A stretch of DNA of 64,000 bases, from contig JBBPSI010000016.1 in assembly GCA_038093515.1 (NCBI GenBank), positions 62,001-126,000 on the forward strand, in the 5' to 3' direction. This document shows, piece after piece, positions 1 through 12,287 of this stretch. Each line of letters opens with the position of its first letter. The stretch's first letter is position 1. A model generated the notes under the pieces. That model was given only the letters and a program-made list of their open reading frames with translations, searched no databases and was not told where the DNA came from. This DNA comes from Butyriboletus loyo. Its lineage: Eukaryota > Basidiomycota > Agaricomycetes > Boletales > Boletaceae. The position numbers were made by a program, and so were the translations under genes.

Positions 1-143
1 ACGTTGGCACTGCACTTTTGGTTCTTTGAATAACCTCACGGACGAGAATAGCCTGAACTCACCTCTTCCCAAGTATCATATATCTTCGAACCTTCACGTC
101 CTACACGGACGGCGTAGTACTTCTTCCGAGAAGCTTTCGGCAT
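1..143 (-). CDS. Ribonuclease H1, N-terminal part (truncated by window edge)
   Basis: The ATG at 143 opens MPKASRKKYYAVRVGREG, then SKIYDTWEE. This is the N-terminal RNase H1 (caulimovirus viroplasmin-like) hybrid-binding module, a family hallmark that precedes the catalytic RNase H fold. The first exon is 63-143 (27 codons, phase 0). It is followed by a GT-AG intron at 10-62, and the next exon starts C-Q-R at position 9 before the window ends, matching the usual continuation WEEC. The enzyme degrades RNA in RNA-DNA hybrids in nucleus or mitochondria. The catalytic domain lies outside the window, so completeness cannot be judged. Confidence 0.82.
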
Positions 144-323
144 GGCCAGTGACTTGTGAGATGAACGTGGTAGTCTGACCTGACGCGACTCTGAAGTCGC
201 GTGGTCACGTGGCAGTTACATGAATGTGACGTTCATGTCTTAGTAAGTAAGTAGTAGTACAATCAATACATTGTACACCCTAAATAAGCAGATCACGCTA
301 CAGCATTATCGGGATACGCAACG

Positions 324-2202
324 CTAGACAATTTCTACAAAATTGGCCGGAAATATCCCCTCTTTACCATTGAGCTTGCCCTTCCACCTAGGTGCGGTGA
401 GTTGTGAAAAGGACTCCAAGAAGAAACGGTACGAACTTACCAATCGTCAGTACTGTCGCTCTTTCGGGTAACAATTATAACGTCTCCCTTTGAGAACGAT
501 AGGTCGCCCGCCTGTCATGGACTAAGGTGATGATGCTTGGGGTATCGGATCGACCACACACCTCAATGGCTTTGAATTCATACAAAGCAATGGCACGGGC
601 AACACCCTCAAAAGGGGGAAGTGGTTTGCTTAACTCGAATTTCGTCTTGAAGCGGGGTGGCGAGGACTGGACAGTGTCATGATAGTGTTCAAGGTCGTCA
701 TCCGGTGGTGGTGTAGACGAAAATGGGTCCGTATAGCCGGCCAGATTATCTCTTCGTTCGGCAGAATACCCCAGTTTAGGAGCGCTCGTGGAGCGCGAAT
801 GCGAGACGGACTTATCCGAAAGAGTTGAGTGAACTGCACGGAAGGGTGGTAGTGAGTTGAAAGGGGATGCAGGATTGTAAGTGTCCATGGGAGCATGCGA
901 AGTGCTTGGGGACGTTCCTACACTACGCGATGAGCGATGACTAGCCCGCTGTACAGAACTTGAACCAGATTCATATTCATCATCAAAGCCTGGAGAACGA
1001 GATGGCCCGTCAATATCTTCCCATGGAGTTGCACTGTGGTCGTCAAGGTCGCTAGAAAAGTAAGAACCAGAGTTCGTTTGTGTGCCCCAATGACGTGGAG
1101 GGAATTCATTATCCTTTTTCTTTTTCCCGAGGAAAGAAAACCGTTGCGTGTTTGAGCTAGTTGTATTTGTTCCATTGGTGCCGTCAAACACATATGGAAC
1201 TTGTCCTTCGGCCCGATCGTCGATCCAGCTCCGAGTTCCAGGTCTACTGGTGCACGATTCCAAAGTTTTCACCAACGGTTCGGCCCAGTCTGGACATGGC
1301 ACAACTCCACTGAGCAGCATCTTGACCGTAACGTCTTGATTGTAAGCGAGAGCATTGGCATCTTGCCGCTCGACGATAACGGATCCTTCAATAGACACGC
1401 CTCCGAAGAGCCCCCGGGTCTTCGAATAGCTATACCTGTCACGAACGGTGAAAATGTGAACCAAGTACTTGGTAGACAGACGACTCACATTGCAGCGACT
1501 TTTCCGCTAGAATTCAACGAACCGATTGCCTCCCCGTTCCGGCCTAAAGGTCCTATAGCAATACTCAAGTTTCCGCCCAGAGTCAATGATCCAGCCGACA
1601 TGAATGATTTCTGACAGGTGATGATTAGCGATACGTATTGAACATGCGTCTTAAACCCACAACTGCCTGCCGAGGACTGGCCTGAGCTAATGATCCTTGG
1701 CATATCAATGTGTGAGCTTACAGCAGCCGAATTCAACACAACCAAAAAATCCGTCATCTCTGCCCCAAGCTGACCCCCAATGCCTAGGCCAGCAGAACCG
1801 ATCGCGCTAGGAGCAGACCAAGCTGCAAGTAGACATATTGTCACGCAATATCCTGTATGTAGTGGGGAACTCACATCCGTTCGGGAGTTTTGCAATAACA
1901 ATTCCGGTGCCAGCTCGTGCTGAAAAGAGGAACCCAGCTTTGAAGACAGTGAAGATCGCAAACCCCTTGGCATTTTCCAGGACGCTGCGTGGTATGATCT
2001 GATACACGATCATGTTATATATGGTAACCGAGTCAGGGGAGGCCACTTACACCATCCAGACCATGATTCTTATTATCGACGAAGGAAGATACTTTGCGGT
2101 GTTCAGAAAGCAGAGACTGCGGAAAGGGCCAAACTCACATATCTTTGCAGCTTTCTGACACTCTTTGGGTAGTGTCTGTGGTAATGGCGAGTTAATTTTC
2201 AT
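324..2202 (-). CDS. LSB3: SYLF and SH3 domain protein, Lsb3/Ysc84 family
   Basis: The start at 2202 gives MKINSPLPQTLPKECQKAAK, the classic opening of the SYLF (Ysc84) lipid-binding domain. The domain continues through VLENAKGFAIFTVFKAGF, GLGIGGQ.GAEMTDFLVVLN and the FMSAGSLTLGGNLSIAIGPLGR block (about 1490-2050). A Ser/Pro-rich linker with FSFLGKKKK follows. The C-terminal SH3 starts ALYEFKA (about 560), continues GDLSFSKGDVIIV with DDW (about 430-515) and ends in the last exon (324-390) with WWKGKLNGKEGIFPANFVEIV, where the ALYDF, WW and FPANYV positions are all filled. In yeast this family binds Las17/WASP, bundles actin and acts at endocytic patches. At least five introns are present. I am sure of the family; the choice between LSB3 and YSC84 names is arbitrary. 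Confidence 0.92.
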
Positions 2203-2425
2203 CGTCTGTACACGGTACTGGGCTGGGTAGGAAACCAAGGTGAGACGGCGCGTCTGCTTGACCGAGCTGGGATGGTACAATATTGAATAGATGCGCAGTC
2301 AGCTGTGCCGAGTATGACGAGAGAGCTTTGTAATGAACGTGACATGTGACGCGACCCTCCGGCCCTTAAAAGCTTGAGGTGCTTGTCGTCGAGCGAAAAA
2401 CATAGAGCTCTAATGTTACATGTCA

Positions 2426-4144
2426 CTATTGATTCGAATGGTACACACCAATCGGGCATGGTGTCCAGTTACTATGCTCATCCAATAACCTCCAACCCGC
2501 AGCCGAAATTCCCCCTGGCCGCGTAGCGCTGCTCCTCACAGTGGAGCCGTTTCCAGAGAGTTCTGATGTTTGAAATTCATCCGCCATCAGTATCTGGAAG
2601 CGTTCCTCCATATTCACAAGATCATGTGCTTCCCAAGGCTACGTCAGTTATTATCAGATCGCCTGGACGCAATACTGTTCCCGCACTTTTGTAGGGACGT
2701 CCGCCACAGTGGTCCTCAAGAGCTCGATACACTCTTCCAGATCCTTGGAACCTACCGAAACTGCTTGCAGGAGCTCATTTAAACTACCTCTGAATCATCA
2801 GAATCAGTGAAAATGGAGTAAATCAATCGCACATTTTTGCTTTAAGCCCGAAATTCTGTCCTGGGGTAAAGACAGGAGCGACCTGAATAATGACTTCTTT
2901 CTTCAAGTCAGTTCCATGTTCTGGTTCGTCGGCCCAAGTCCGCGTAGCCCAGGTCACCCAGCGGGCAAGGTATTCGTTGTAGATAGCACCTCTGGGCAGA
3001 CTTTCGGAATCCGGCTCGATAATATCAGTATCCAGGTTTGACCCGTTTAGACCATCCAATAAAACCGAGATGATTCGACTAATGAAGATAGATGGGAAAG
3101 TGGCATGAGTTGTGTGAAGTTGCATAAGGAGCGGCGTCCACAATGCAAGACTGGCGGCCATAGGCAGGAATGGAACTAAGGGAGCATGGCATTTTCTACG
3201 GGATGATCAATAATGGACGATATAATTGCCGATGATTTCTGACCTCTTAGACACAGGAACAATAGCACCTCTTTCGAGAAGAGCACTACAAACAATCTCC
3301 AGTGCCCACTTTTCTTTCATGTCGACTCGGGCAGCGGCGACGTTGTCGTCAAATTCCCAGCCGAGAGGATTAACGGCAAGTTCCGCTGAGACCTTGGTTT
3401 CTGTGATCCAGCGTTCGATATCGCGCATCGCTGTATCAATTTTGTCTTGGTGCTGTTTGCGCAACGACCCATCTCGGGCGACAGTCTTCATGAAATGTTT
3501 ATATGACTTCAAAAGAGGCGCGATAGGGCGCAGTGACAACGATGACGTCGTTGTAGGTGGGGAAGGGTTCAAAGTTGGATCAAAATAATTGCGAAGAAGC
3601 CAGGAAAGGGACTGCGAGCATCGAAGTCAGGAAAACCGTATATCAGTACTGATGCAGCCTACTACCTCTCTGGCAGCTTCTCTGAGTAATTCGAGGCTGG
3701 GTAAATCCTCATGAGTTGCTGCATGTCTGAGCTCCACGAGCCACGACGGCAAGCCAAGCTGGGTAGCTATGGCAGCTATGGATCTTGCATACAGTCCAGA
3801 TTGCAAAGGATCAACCAACCCATTGACCATCCGGATGATCGCTGTCGCATAGGTCTGTCGAAGACTGAGGGAGGTCTTGGCGGAGAGTGTATCTCTGCAG
3901 GATGCGTCCAGCATGCGTGCCGTTAATATGGCTAAGGCGGAATCGAGGGCATGAGGAAGTGGTGTCACTGCTTTCCAAGCTGATAACTGGAAGAGATGAC
4001 TTTAAAGGTGTCTAGTATGGTGAAACTTACCCTATTGATCGCAAGTGTTTTGGCTTCGAGATCCTCTTCGTCCGCGTAAATGCATGAACATACGTGCTCT
4101 AGCTCACCGATGTAAGCCCAAGGTACTCGCCGGGGGAGCCGCAT
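2426..4144 (-). CDS. LAS1: Las1-like protein, ITS2 pre-rRNA processing endonuclease
   Basis: The ATG at 4144 gives MRLPRRVPWAYIGELEHV with AINR, the Las1 N-terminus. Exon 1 is 4031-4144 and exon 2 is 3666-3986 (LSAWKAVTPLPHALDSA, then GLPSWLVELRHAATHEDLPS). The RHxxTHE part is the HEPN catalytic motif of the Las1 nuclease family. Exon 3 (3244-3611) and later exons carry the less conserved helical middle. The last exon ends RLLDEHSNWTPCPIGVY, a short C-terminal motif typical of Las1 that contacts Grc3. Las1 with Grc3 cuts ITS2 at C2 in 60S subunit maturation. All inspected junctions keep frame. The gene diverges from the membrane-protein gene at 4528. Confidence 0.9.
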
Positions 4145-4527
4145 TTCCCCTGAATGAATAAAATTCAGCAGACCGTCACAAATCCATGCACATAAAGGAC
4201 CTTGGTACCAAAACGAAACGGCTGCGCTGAAGTACAGCCACAAGAGGTGGCTATGTGCAGAGCTGTGTAACGTGTTGCGTTTCAGAATATTTGCCGACCA
4301 GTTTTTGTCACTGAGGCGATTAGCGAGTGCGGCCTGTGCGTTTCGGATGTATTGTGGGTTGACATAGTGCCACAGGATTCGGTGCTACACAGCAAAAGCA
4401 TGGCCGGTCAACGTCACTGCCTCGCTGCCAGCGGAAGCGTGGTTTGATACATAAAACCTGAGCCCTTGTCCCAACATACTTCATCGTTTTTCCCTCGCAG
4501 TCTTCACCTCCCTCATCCGCTCCCAAG
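4145..4527. promoter_or_regulatory. Divergent intergenic region between LAS1 and the DUF7702 gene
   Basis: This 383-bp gap separates two start codons that point away from each other. It must hold both 5' UTRs and promoters. I see no TATA box at a convincing distance from either start and no conserved ORF. The stretch at about 4490-4525 just before the second ATG is C/T-rich, as often seen around fungal transcription starts. Confidence 0.4.
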
Positions 4528-5493
4528 ATGTCCCTTGACGCCCAAGGCAAAATTTCCGCCGTGACGCTCGCGTTATACCTCCCCATTCTCTTTTTAGCCC
4601 TTCGCATAACCTACAGATATGGTCTGGGGGAGAGGGGATGGCTATTGCTAGTCATTTTTTCGTTGAGTGAGTCCCGACGTAGAGATCCGATTTTATATAC
4701 TTACAATTTCCAGTCCGGATCGTCGGCGGTGCATTATTAGTTGCCGCAGAGCTAGTTAAACCAGTCGTGACTGGACTGTATATTGGAGGTTACGCCCTCG
4801 AGGCCTCAGGCTTATCGCCTTTACTGCTCAGTACCCTCGGGCTGTTAGAAATCATGTGAGTCCATCTATAAACACTGCACCCCCATCACTGGAATGACAT
4901 TATGCTGGCAGAACCGAAGGACCAGATAGAGAGAAGAGATATCCTCGCGTATTCAGAATTTTGCATGTTGTTGGAATCCTGGCCCTGGTCCTCACGATCC
5001 TCGGTATATCAACCTCGGGCTCAAGTAATAACACGGAACGTCGTGCTGGCGTGCTAATTTTCGCCGGATTGTATATCTGCTTGGTCGCTCTCACTGTCAT
5101 GCAATGGGCCAATCGCCACCAGCTCATGAAATACCGCAAGCAGGTGGGTAGTCATCTTCCATCATTATTTCACCCTGGCTAATTCGTAAACAGCTACTTT
5201 TCGCAATTTCAGCTGCCCTGCCCTTCCTTGCAGTCCGAACGCTGTATAGCATACTTTCCACCTTCTCATCCGATACGTTTTCCGTTACGTCGACATCCAC
5301 CACCGATTCCAATAACGCTCTGGCCGAATTCAATATGTTCACGGGAAGTTGGCAAATATACGTTGTCATGGAGGTCGTCATGGAGCTTGCTATAGTGATC
5401 ATCTACACGTTGGCCGGCACCATGTTACGCTTGGACCAAGACTACGGACTGCAAGAGACTGATGAATACCCCCTGTACCGCCAACAATATTGA
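4528..5493 (+). CDS. Multi-span membrane protein, DUF7702-type fungal family
   Basis: Four exons (4528-4666, 4714-4855, 4912-5143, 5194-5493) join in frame to 270 aa starting MSLDAQGKISAVTLALYLPI. Hydrophobic segments follow one another: LALYLPILFLALRI, LLLVIFSLI with RIVGGALLVAAEL, LLLSTLGLLEII, LHVVGILALVLTILGI, AGVLIFAGLYICLVALTVMQW, LLFAISAALPFLAV and IYVVMEVVMELAIVIIYTLAG. This is about seven helices, with conserved RxxYR and NMFTGSW patterns. The layout resembles the uncharacterised fungal DUF7702 integral membrane family. Function and membrane are unknown. The spliced frame is convincing; the family name is from memory. Confidence 0.8.
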
Positions 5494-6644
5494 GCAGCGG
5501 ATAACCTGGACGGCCTTCCCCGGTTTAGCAATCTGTACTTTACGCCATTGTTGATTCTACGAGCCTCAGGCTATTCGAGGCTATTTGGACACCTATTTCA
5601 GTGATACGATATATCTATTATTTAAATTGAAGATGACTGAACGAGCAAATACTGATGCTTAATGTTACGACAATTATAATGGCAATTCCGTATCATCCGA
5701 AAAATGTCAGAACTGCATAGTCAAGCGTTCCCTAAGCTGCCCCGAGAAGCAGCCAACAATCGGTCTAGGGAGTGCTCCGGCTTAATTGAGCTCCTGAAGT
5801 GACTATCCTTCTTCCCTACCAACCTGTATACCCGTGGCCAAGGAAAGTTGGCAAAGAGTTACTTTGCAAAGGCAAAGTTCAGTGAGGGTATAGTTACTGA
5901 GAAAAATAGCAAAAAGGGAGCTTATAAGGACACCAAATAGATTATGTAATGTGCACAAAATTATTACTGCATTTGTACTGATGCGGCATGAATGCTCGTT
6001 AGGTGGTTGTTTGGTACTTTCTGGGGCCAGAGTTTGGATCTGATCAAGCATTTGTGAGTGAATGGGATTTGCCATCTTACTAGCAGCATCACCCAGGAGG
6101 TGTGTGGTCAAGGTTAGTATCTCCATTATGAATTGCTTGATGACCTAGCATGTTCATGATAAGCATCAACAGCTGTTGCACCTGCCATGTCCTCGATTTG
6201 TATGCCTTCTGGGCTGTAGATGAAATTGCAGGATTCAGGTGAGCATCAGATGAGAAAAACAAGGGTCATCTCCATTGGATCCATGTAGCATCCTTTATGC
6301 ACTGACTCATCTGACATTGGAGTGAAAGCCATGTAGGAAGAGAGACATGTAAAATAATCTAGCTAATAGTTTCAATGCTTATATGTCAAATATTTGAAAA
6401 GTGTGAATGTGTTTCTTTTTTTATCATATATTGGCAATGGAACTATACCAGACTCTCAATCACTCATATAAGTGGTTTTGGCATATAGTATAATTGTAAA
6501 TAGACTGATCCATCCATTTAGCTTGGCTATGTAGCAAGAGAACAAGCTGGGTAACATCAAAAACATATGATATCCATAAATGGTTATGTGGTGGAGTAGT
6601 GACCACTTTTGGTAATCTTGATTGGCACCAAAGATGTTACAATA
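5494..6644. other. Gene-poor region, nothing recognised
   Basis: About 1.15 kb that is more A/T-rich than the flanking genes, with only short non-homologous frames and no assembled exon series. It looks like intergenic or degraded repeat sequence lying next to the terminal-inverted-repeat element. Confidence 0.5.
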
Positions 6645-7278
6645 CAGTCGACATCCTTATAACCCATACCTCAGATAACCCATACTTCCTTGTAACCCAT
6701 ACATTTTGCCATTTCCCAAGTCGGTTTGCAGTATTTTCGTAACCATAACCCGTACCCCATACCCCATACCCATTTCGACTGGGATAATGCCTAAATTAGG
6801 AACTTAAATTATATAATCAGTGTCATTGGTGATCCCAGTATAGCATCCAAGTTCCAATAATGCGACGGACGAGGACATATACCAAGCGGTTATGGAGGCA
6901 AAAAAAGGAACTGACGAGGTGGATAACGACACATCCATTGAGCCAGCTCCTACACGTTGGCAAGGAAGCTCTCCAGGCAGCGTTGTTATTACAGAAATAT
7001 ACAAATGAGCACGGAGATCCGTTTTCCCGCACATCGGGGACAATGCTGGGCTCGTTTGGGCAGCGAACGCGCACGGAGCGCAGCAGGCGATGGGCGATAG
7101 TAAACTGACTTCTTATTGCACACGTCGTAAGTAGCAGATGGTTCATTGTATGTTACTTGGCAGATTCACAACTATTTTCGTCCCGTTGGTGTGATCATTC
7201 ACAAACCCCATACTTCCTCATAACCCATAATCCGGAGCATAAACCGAGGAGTACGGGTTATAAGGATGCTATTGCCAG
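6645..7278. mobile_element. TIR-bounded non-autonomous DNA transposon candidate (634 bp)
   Basis: The left end reads CAGTCGACATCCTTATAACC followed by CATAC. The right end, reverse-complemented, reads CTGGCAATAGCATCCTTATA followed by ACCCGTAC. The shared core is GCATCCTTATAACCC(A/G)TAC, allowing one mismatch. Inside each end the motif TAACCCATACTTCC is repeated in several degenerate copies (6660-6770 and 7204-7230). No transposase domain is recognisable in the interior. The left end is preceded by TA and the right is followed by TT, so a TA target duplication typical of Tc1/mariner-pogo elements is possible but not proven. Diverged ends suggest an old insertion. Confidence 0.6.
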
Positions 7279-8204
7279 TTCCCACCACTCAGGACCATCG
7301 GGACGGTCGCATAACGTTATCTACACAGGCCGTTGAGAGGGACGTCTAGCAAGAATGGAAATTAAAGGTTAACTATACCCCAAACCAACACAGTTCCTGA
7401 TCTAACCACATATACGGTAGTAACAGAACAACAGAACAGGTGGTGGCTTACCTGTCAAGTGCTGGCCCTGCAAAGACACCATGACGTTATCGCTTGGTTG
7501 CTCTGTCGGAGGCCATTTGAGGGCAGTGGTTGGGGGATGCGACTAGCAAAAAAAGAGAGAAATATAGCCGACCCCGTAGGTGCTGATGAACTTGAAGCTG
7601 CGGAACAATGCCGAAGCTTGCCCACACGTTAATTCTGATGGCTGCCTCGGATCAAATAAGGATGTCATGAATGATGTTTCCACCTCCCACAAACTGCAAC
7701 TTGTCAATGGGTGATTCACGCGATCCTGTCGGCAGCAAGCAACAATGAGTCGATGAAAAGAGTAAGCACTCTCGTAGTACCCCCTTGCTGTTCATTCGGC
7801 CGAAATTTTGTAGGACAGCAGTTATGTAACCAAGTCGTTGGAAACGGGATGAGCACGGAATGGGCGTATCGGATGTCGACTAGTAGGGCACAGTGGTGAC
7901 AAGTCATGTGCATGCCTTTTCGCAGCTCTCCCTTGAATCTCCTTAAAGGTCCCACGAAACTCACCACTAACCAGCATCCAAAGACTAGCTCCTGCTGCTG
8001 CCTTCCATGACGCTTAGCGAGTTTTTCAATCGGACTAACCCGTTCTCGACGAGTAAGTTTCACGCTCCTGTACAAACAACTTCCCTTATCAGCGTCATGC
8101 TCACTCATTCCTCGTTATCTTGCTGATCCAGGGGATGTCAGCCAGTGAGCCAATGATCCACTTGCAACCATATCTTCAAATTCACTATTATCTTTGTCGC
8201 CCAG
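7279..8204. other. Upstream region of the ammonium transporter, nothing firm recognised
   Basis: This stretch should contain the transporter promoter and its missing first coding exon. Short frames on both strands around 7710-8110 show no family resemblance. An ATG at 8136 (MSA, then GTGAGC) is a tempting first exon but its phase does not match the exon that starts at 8205. Confidence 0.4.
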
Positions 8205-9894
8205 ATTCGACCGTGGCGATGTATCCTTTATTATCGTCGCAGGTGCCATGGTCTCTTTCATGATTCCAGGCCTTGGTTCGCACGATTCCATGTCGAGGAT
8301 CCCGCGGCTTTCTACTGATCCCTTGATTTGTAGCATTTCTTTACTCCGGTCTGGCTAGGCGAAAATCTGCATTGTCCCTGATCTGGGCCGTGACTGCAAG
8401 CAACGCTGTATGCATCTTCCAGTGGTACTTTTGGGGCTATTCACTGGCCTTCTCTCCGACTGCGACCAACGGATTCATCGGAAATCTCGCCAACTTTGGC
8501 TTGATTAACGTGCTTGACAATCCATCACCGGGCTCACCCCTGATCCCAGCCTTGTTGTACAGTTTCTATCAAATGGAATTTGCATGCGTAACTGTGGGAA
8601 TTCTGATGGGCGGGATCGCGGAGCGCGGTAGGGTCCTCCCCGCCATGATCTTTACGTTCTTGTGGATGACCCTCGTTTACTGTCCCTTGGCCTGTTGGGC
8701 ATGGAATATCAACGGGTGGGGATTCAAGTGGGGCGTTCTAGATTATGCTGGTAAGGTTCATCCTCGTGTATGATCTCATCATCCCACAAATTAATCCCTT
8801 CCGTGTTTGATAGGCGGAGGACCTGTCGAGATCGGCAGTGGGGTTGGTGGGCTTGCGTACGCTTGGGTTCTCGGGCGACGACAAGAGAAAGAGTTACTGA
8901 ACTTCAGACCACATAATGTGTCCATGGTCAACCTTGGCACGTTTATCCTCTGGTTTGGATGGCTGGCGTTCAACGGAGGCAGCGCGTTTGGTGCGAACCT
9001 CCGTGCAATCATGGCGATATGGAACTCGATGCTCGCAGCTGCTCTCGGTGGAATTGTTTGGTGTCTCCTCGATTATCGCTTGGAGCGCAAGTACAGCATG
9101 GTCGGCTTTTGCTCGGGAACCATCGCTGGTTTAGTGGCCGCTACTCCGGCTTCAGGTTACATCCAACCATGGGCAGCTGTCATCGTGGGCATCATCACTG
9201 GCGCAGTTTGCAATTATGCAACGAAGAGTAGGATCCTGATAATCTCACCGATTCACTGCCTCATCTGTCCTTAAAGTTAAACTCTTCTTCAAGATCGATG
9301 ATGCGCTCGATCTCTTTGCTGAGCATGCTATTGGTGGTGTCATCGGTCTACTCGCGAATGGCCTCTTCGCGTCACACAACGTCATTGCCCTTGACGGTGT
9401 CAACACCAATGTCAATGGTGGTTGGGTTGATCATAACTACAAGCAGCTATACATTCAATTTGCCTACGTCTGCGCTGTTTGCGCTTATACCTTTGTGGTA
9501 ACAGCGGCTATCGCCAAAGCCATTGATGTAATACCTGGCTTCCATCTCAAGACAACCCCGATGGGCGAAAGCCTTGGTTTAGATGAAGTAGAAGTGAGTC
9601 CATGCCCATTAATCCAGATGACCCATTATACGTGATACTTTTCGACAGATTGGAGAGTTTGCGAATGACTACATCGAGGTGCGGAGAGATTACTCTGACT
9701 GGACGGCCCTCGGCGATCTTAGGAGTGAGCAAGCGACTGAGGTGCCAACGGCGGAAGACCAGCTCGGACAGCTAGACCTTCAACTGAAGGTTCATACGGA
9801 TAAAGAGGGGCCACCGCTCGAGTCCATTCCAGAAATGTTCGGGGACGAGGTGATATCTGAGGTTACAGAAACTCGCGAAAAATCCCCCTTGTAA
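8205..9894 (+). CDS. Ammonium transporter, Mep1/Mep3-like Amt family (5' end unresolved)
   Basis: The first certain exon (from 8205) reads FDRGDVSFIIVAGAMVSFMI, then after an intron FLYSGLARRKSALSLIWAV, the Amt signature around TM1-2. Later blocks are WYFWGYSLAFSP, GGGPVEIGSGVGGLAYAW, NVSMVNLGTFILWFGWLAFN, the DDALDLFAEHAIGGVIG region and a soluble, acidic C-tail. The VEIGSG block has Glu where the first pore histidine of Mep2/AmtB stands, while the second (EHAIGG) is kept. This His-to-Glu form is known from yeast Mep1/Mep3 low-affinity transporters. The protein should import ammonium at the plasma membrane. The stop TAA is 9892-9894. The start codon and first exon upstream of 8205 could not be fixed. 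Confidence 0.9.
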
Positions 9895-10158
9895 AGAAAG
9901 GGAGGTGCGAAAGAGGTCAAATAGACAAAGGGAACAAGATTATTTTCTATTATTCCATTCGTTATCCAACTCGAATCACATAAATTTGATAGACTCAGTA
10001 AACCCTATCGTTCACAATTTGTCATCCTGCTGCGCTGAAGCGTAGTTGTGGTGGCACAATTGAATGTATAAAGTATATACAATCCAAGCTCTTTTGCGTC
10101 TTCTGAAATACAGTAGCCTACGGTGCGAGAAGAAATCAATAAAAGCTCATGCTCCCGA

Positions 10159-12163
10159 TCAACAGTCCCATCCCAGTACAAAATCACTGCTCTCCGAGAC
10201 ACGGGTAGCATTTTCATGAACGCCAGTCTCGGTGCCAGAAACCAAGGCACCACAAATGCCCGAGCCAAACTCCTCATGCAAAAGGAGGTCGACAACGTTG
10301 CGCGAGGCGATAGTTTCGGTTTCCATTGTCGACATCAACCTGTGGGTAATTTCGTCAGACGGGCGAAAGACCAAGAGAACAGCATGACTCACGGTTCGAA
10401 TGCGTTGACATAGTAAAATCCTTGGTCAATCTTGACTGGGGGGAACCTGGCAGTGGAGGGCAATACTGGGTATGCATCCCACTGGTACACATTTGAGCAA
10501 AGAAAACAAATAAATGGTGCATAAACACTGACCTCTTTCCTGTATACCCAACCAACATGGTCAAATGCCTTGGAAAGCCACTCATCTGAAATACGTTGCT
10601 TCGAGAAAATCTTAACCTTCCACTCCTCTTGGTCACTCCAATGACCGGTCTCGTTCATTTTACGAACACGCCCATGATACGACAGTGAGTTGAATTCGGA
10701 TTCAACTCCACCAGACTCTACGCCTCGCGATATTGTCAGAATTGATTGCGGCGTAGGGTCACCCGGGGACAAGCCAAAATAATCTGCCTTCATCTTATCA
10801 TCACGAGTGGTGAGGAGAGTAACATGGAGATGGACATAAGGCTGTGGAGGAATTTGGTCTGCGAGCTCCGACGGAATTGAGATGCCCGTTTGGTGGAAAG
10901 GGGCAGCAAGAATAACGCCTCTGTACACTTGTGTTCCTGAAGAAGTGCGAACGGTCCACAGTGATGAGTCGGGAACGCGGCTAATTTCTTCGACCTACAT
11001 AGCAAAAGAACGCCATTCAGGTTGTGCAGCAGATCACATATAATGATGCTCTACCTCTGTGTCAAGATGAACATTGGCACCTGACTTATTGAGGAAATTC
11101 TCGAATATGCGGAAATTGCCCGAGGCCACACCGGACGCGCCGGTAGCAGCCATACACACCATACACCCCAATCCGTGTATCTTACCGACATCCTAAAATA
11201 TATAATTACTTAGTAAAACATCCTGTTTCTTGGCACAGGAAGAATGTCCCTACCTGACCATAATTGACGCGCGTAGAGGCGTCAACCATCTCTTGTACAA
11301 ATAATTCACCAATACCGCGCGCTTTAAGGTAATCGATGCACGTAGAATTAGCCATCTCATCCCATTCGAACGTGGCGGCGAGGTCAGCGACATCGTCCCA
11401 CCGGGGCGACTCAGATGTGTACAAACCCACGAACTGCGAAGTCATATTTTGAACGCTTGGGAGCGGATCAGCAGGGTGACTGGACAGAATGATTATCTAT
11501 TCACAGTTTCTGGGTCTTCACTGGAGCAGTGTAACCATATCTCCACAGGATTTTGAGTGTCGTCCACCAACTTTTGTAGTAGCTGGTGCTGTCCATCTTT
11601 AGTCAAACATCAAACAACGTTTTGTCACTGAGCGAAATAGGGACGTAGTTCTTACAACAAGGACAAACTTGCTACCATCCCATATCCCCATGTCCGAAAA
11701 TTCGTCGCCAAAGTCGCTGAGAGTGAGGTTGAATTCCTTTGACGCCCTCATCAAATTCTTGTTCAGGTCGACGAATATCGATGCACCGAGCTCGATTGGT
11801 GCATAGGTAGGATCGCCATGGGGGTAGACAGTTGTGCTCCCTAAGTATTACAGACACGTCGATGAGCTGGCACCGTACTGGCTGAACATAGCACTCACGA
11901 CCCCCAACATAAGGCTCGCGCTCGTAGACATCCACTTCCACGTCAATTTCGGATCTTTCCTTGGCCTTGGATATCCAGAACGCTGCAGACGAGCCCGCAG
12001 CGCCCGCTCCAATGATAGCTATACGAGGAGTTGTGTTGCCTACTTGCTCTTCCGCGACGATTGTTTGACTGGACTTGAGAAATGGAAGCTTGAACGGAAA
12101 TTGGAACGCGATCGAAGGACCTATCAACGAGACATATAAGATGGTCCGAGTAAACGAATACAT
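10159..12163 (-). CDS. Prenylcysteine oxidase
   Basis: The ATG at 12163 starts a hydrophobic leader (MYSFTRTILYVSLIGPSIAF), likely a signal peptide. The FAD-binding Rossmann motif RIAIIGAGAAGSSAAFW and the EREPYVGGR loop follow. Downstream exons give the EL(G)ASIFVD region, the block DEMANSTCIDYL with GIGELFVQEMVDASTRVNYG (11206-11445), YRGVILAAPFH, ADYFGLSPG and the C-terminal PPVKIDQGFYYVNAFEP. The last exon ends VLGWDC at 10159. This order matches the prenylcysteine lyase family, which oxidatively cleaves farnesyl- or geranylgeranyl-cysteine in lysosome or vacuole, releasing cysteine, prenal and hydrogen peroxide. About six introns are present. The substrate is assigned by homology only. 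Confidence 0.88.
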
Positions 12164-12287
12164 CCTAGAAGCAATTTGTGCGCAAGTTATAGTACTAGTT
12201 ATTAGTATGTTGAAGAAGCATAAAATAAAAGCTCCGCGAACGGCGAAAACAAATATTAGTACGCAGTGTGGACCTCTCTTATTTCTG

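Noticed and set aside
6660..7230. Repeated TAACCCATAC motifs as a telomere-like or CRISPR array
   Set aside because: Copies are degenerate, irregularly spaced and limited to the two ends of a TIR element; telomeric repeats of these fungi are TTAGGG.
8136..8145. ATGTCAGCCA followed by GTGAGC as first exon of the ammonium transporter
   Set aside because: The phase does not match the exon beginning at 8205, so joining them would break the reading frame.
10389..10420. GGTTCGAATG as the T-loop of a tRNA gene
   Set aside because: No acceptor, D or anticodon arms can be folded around it, and it lies in an intron/exon border of prenylcysteine oxidase.
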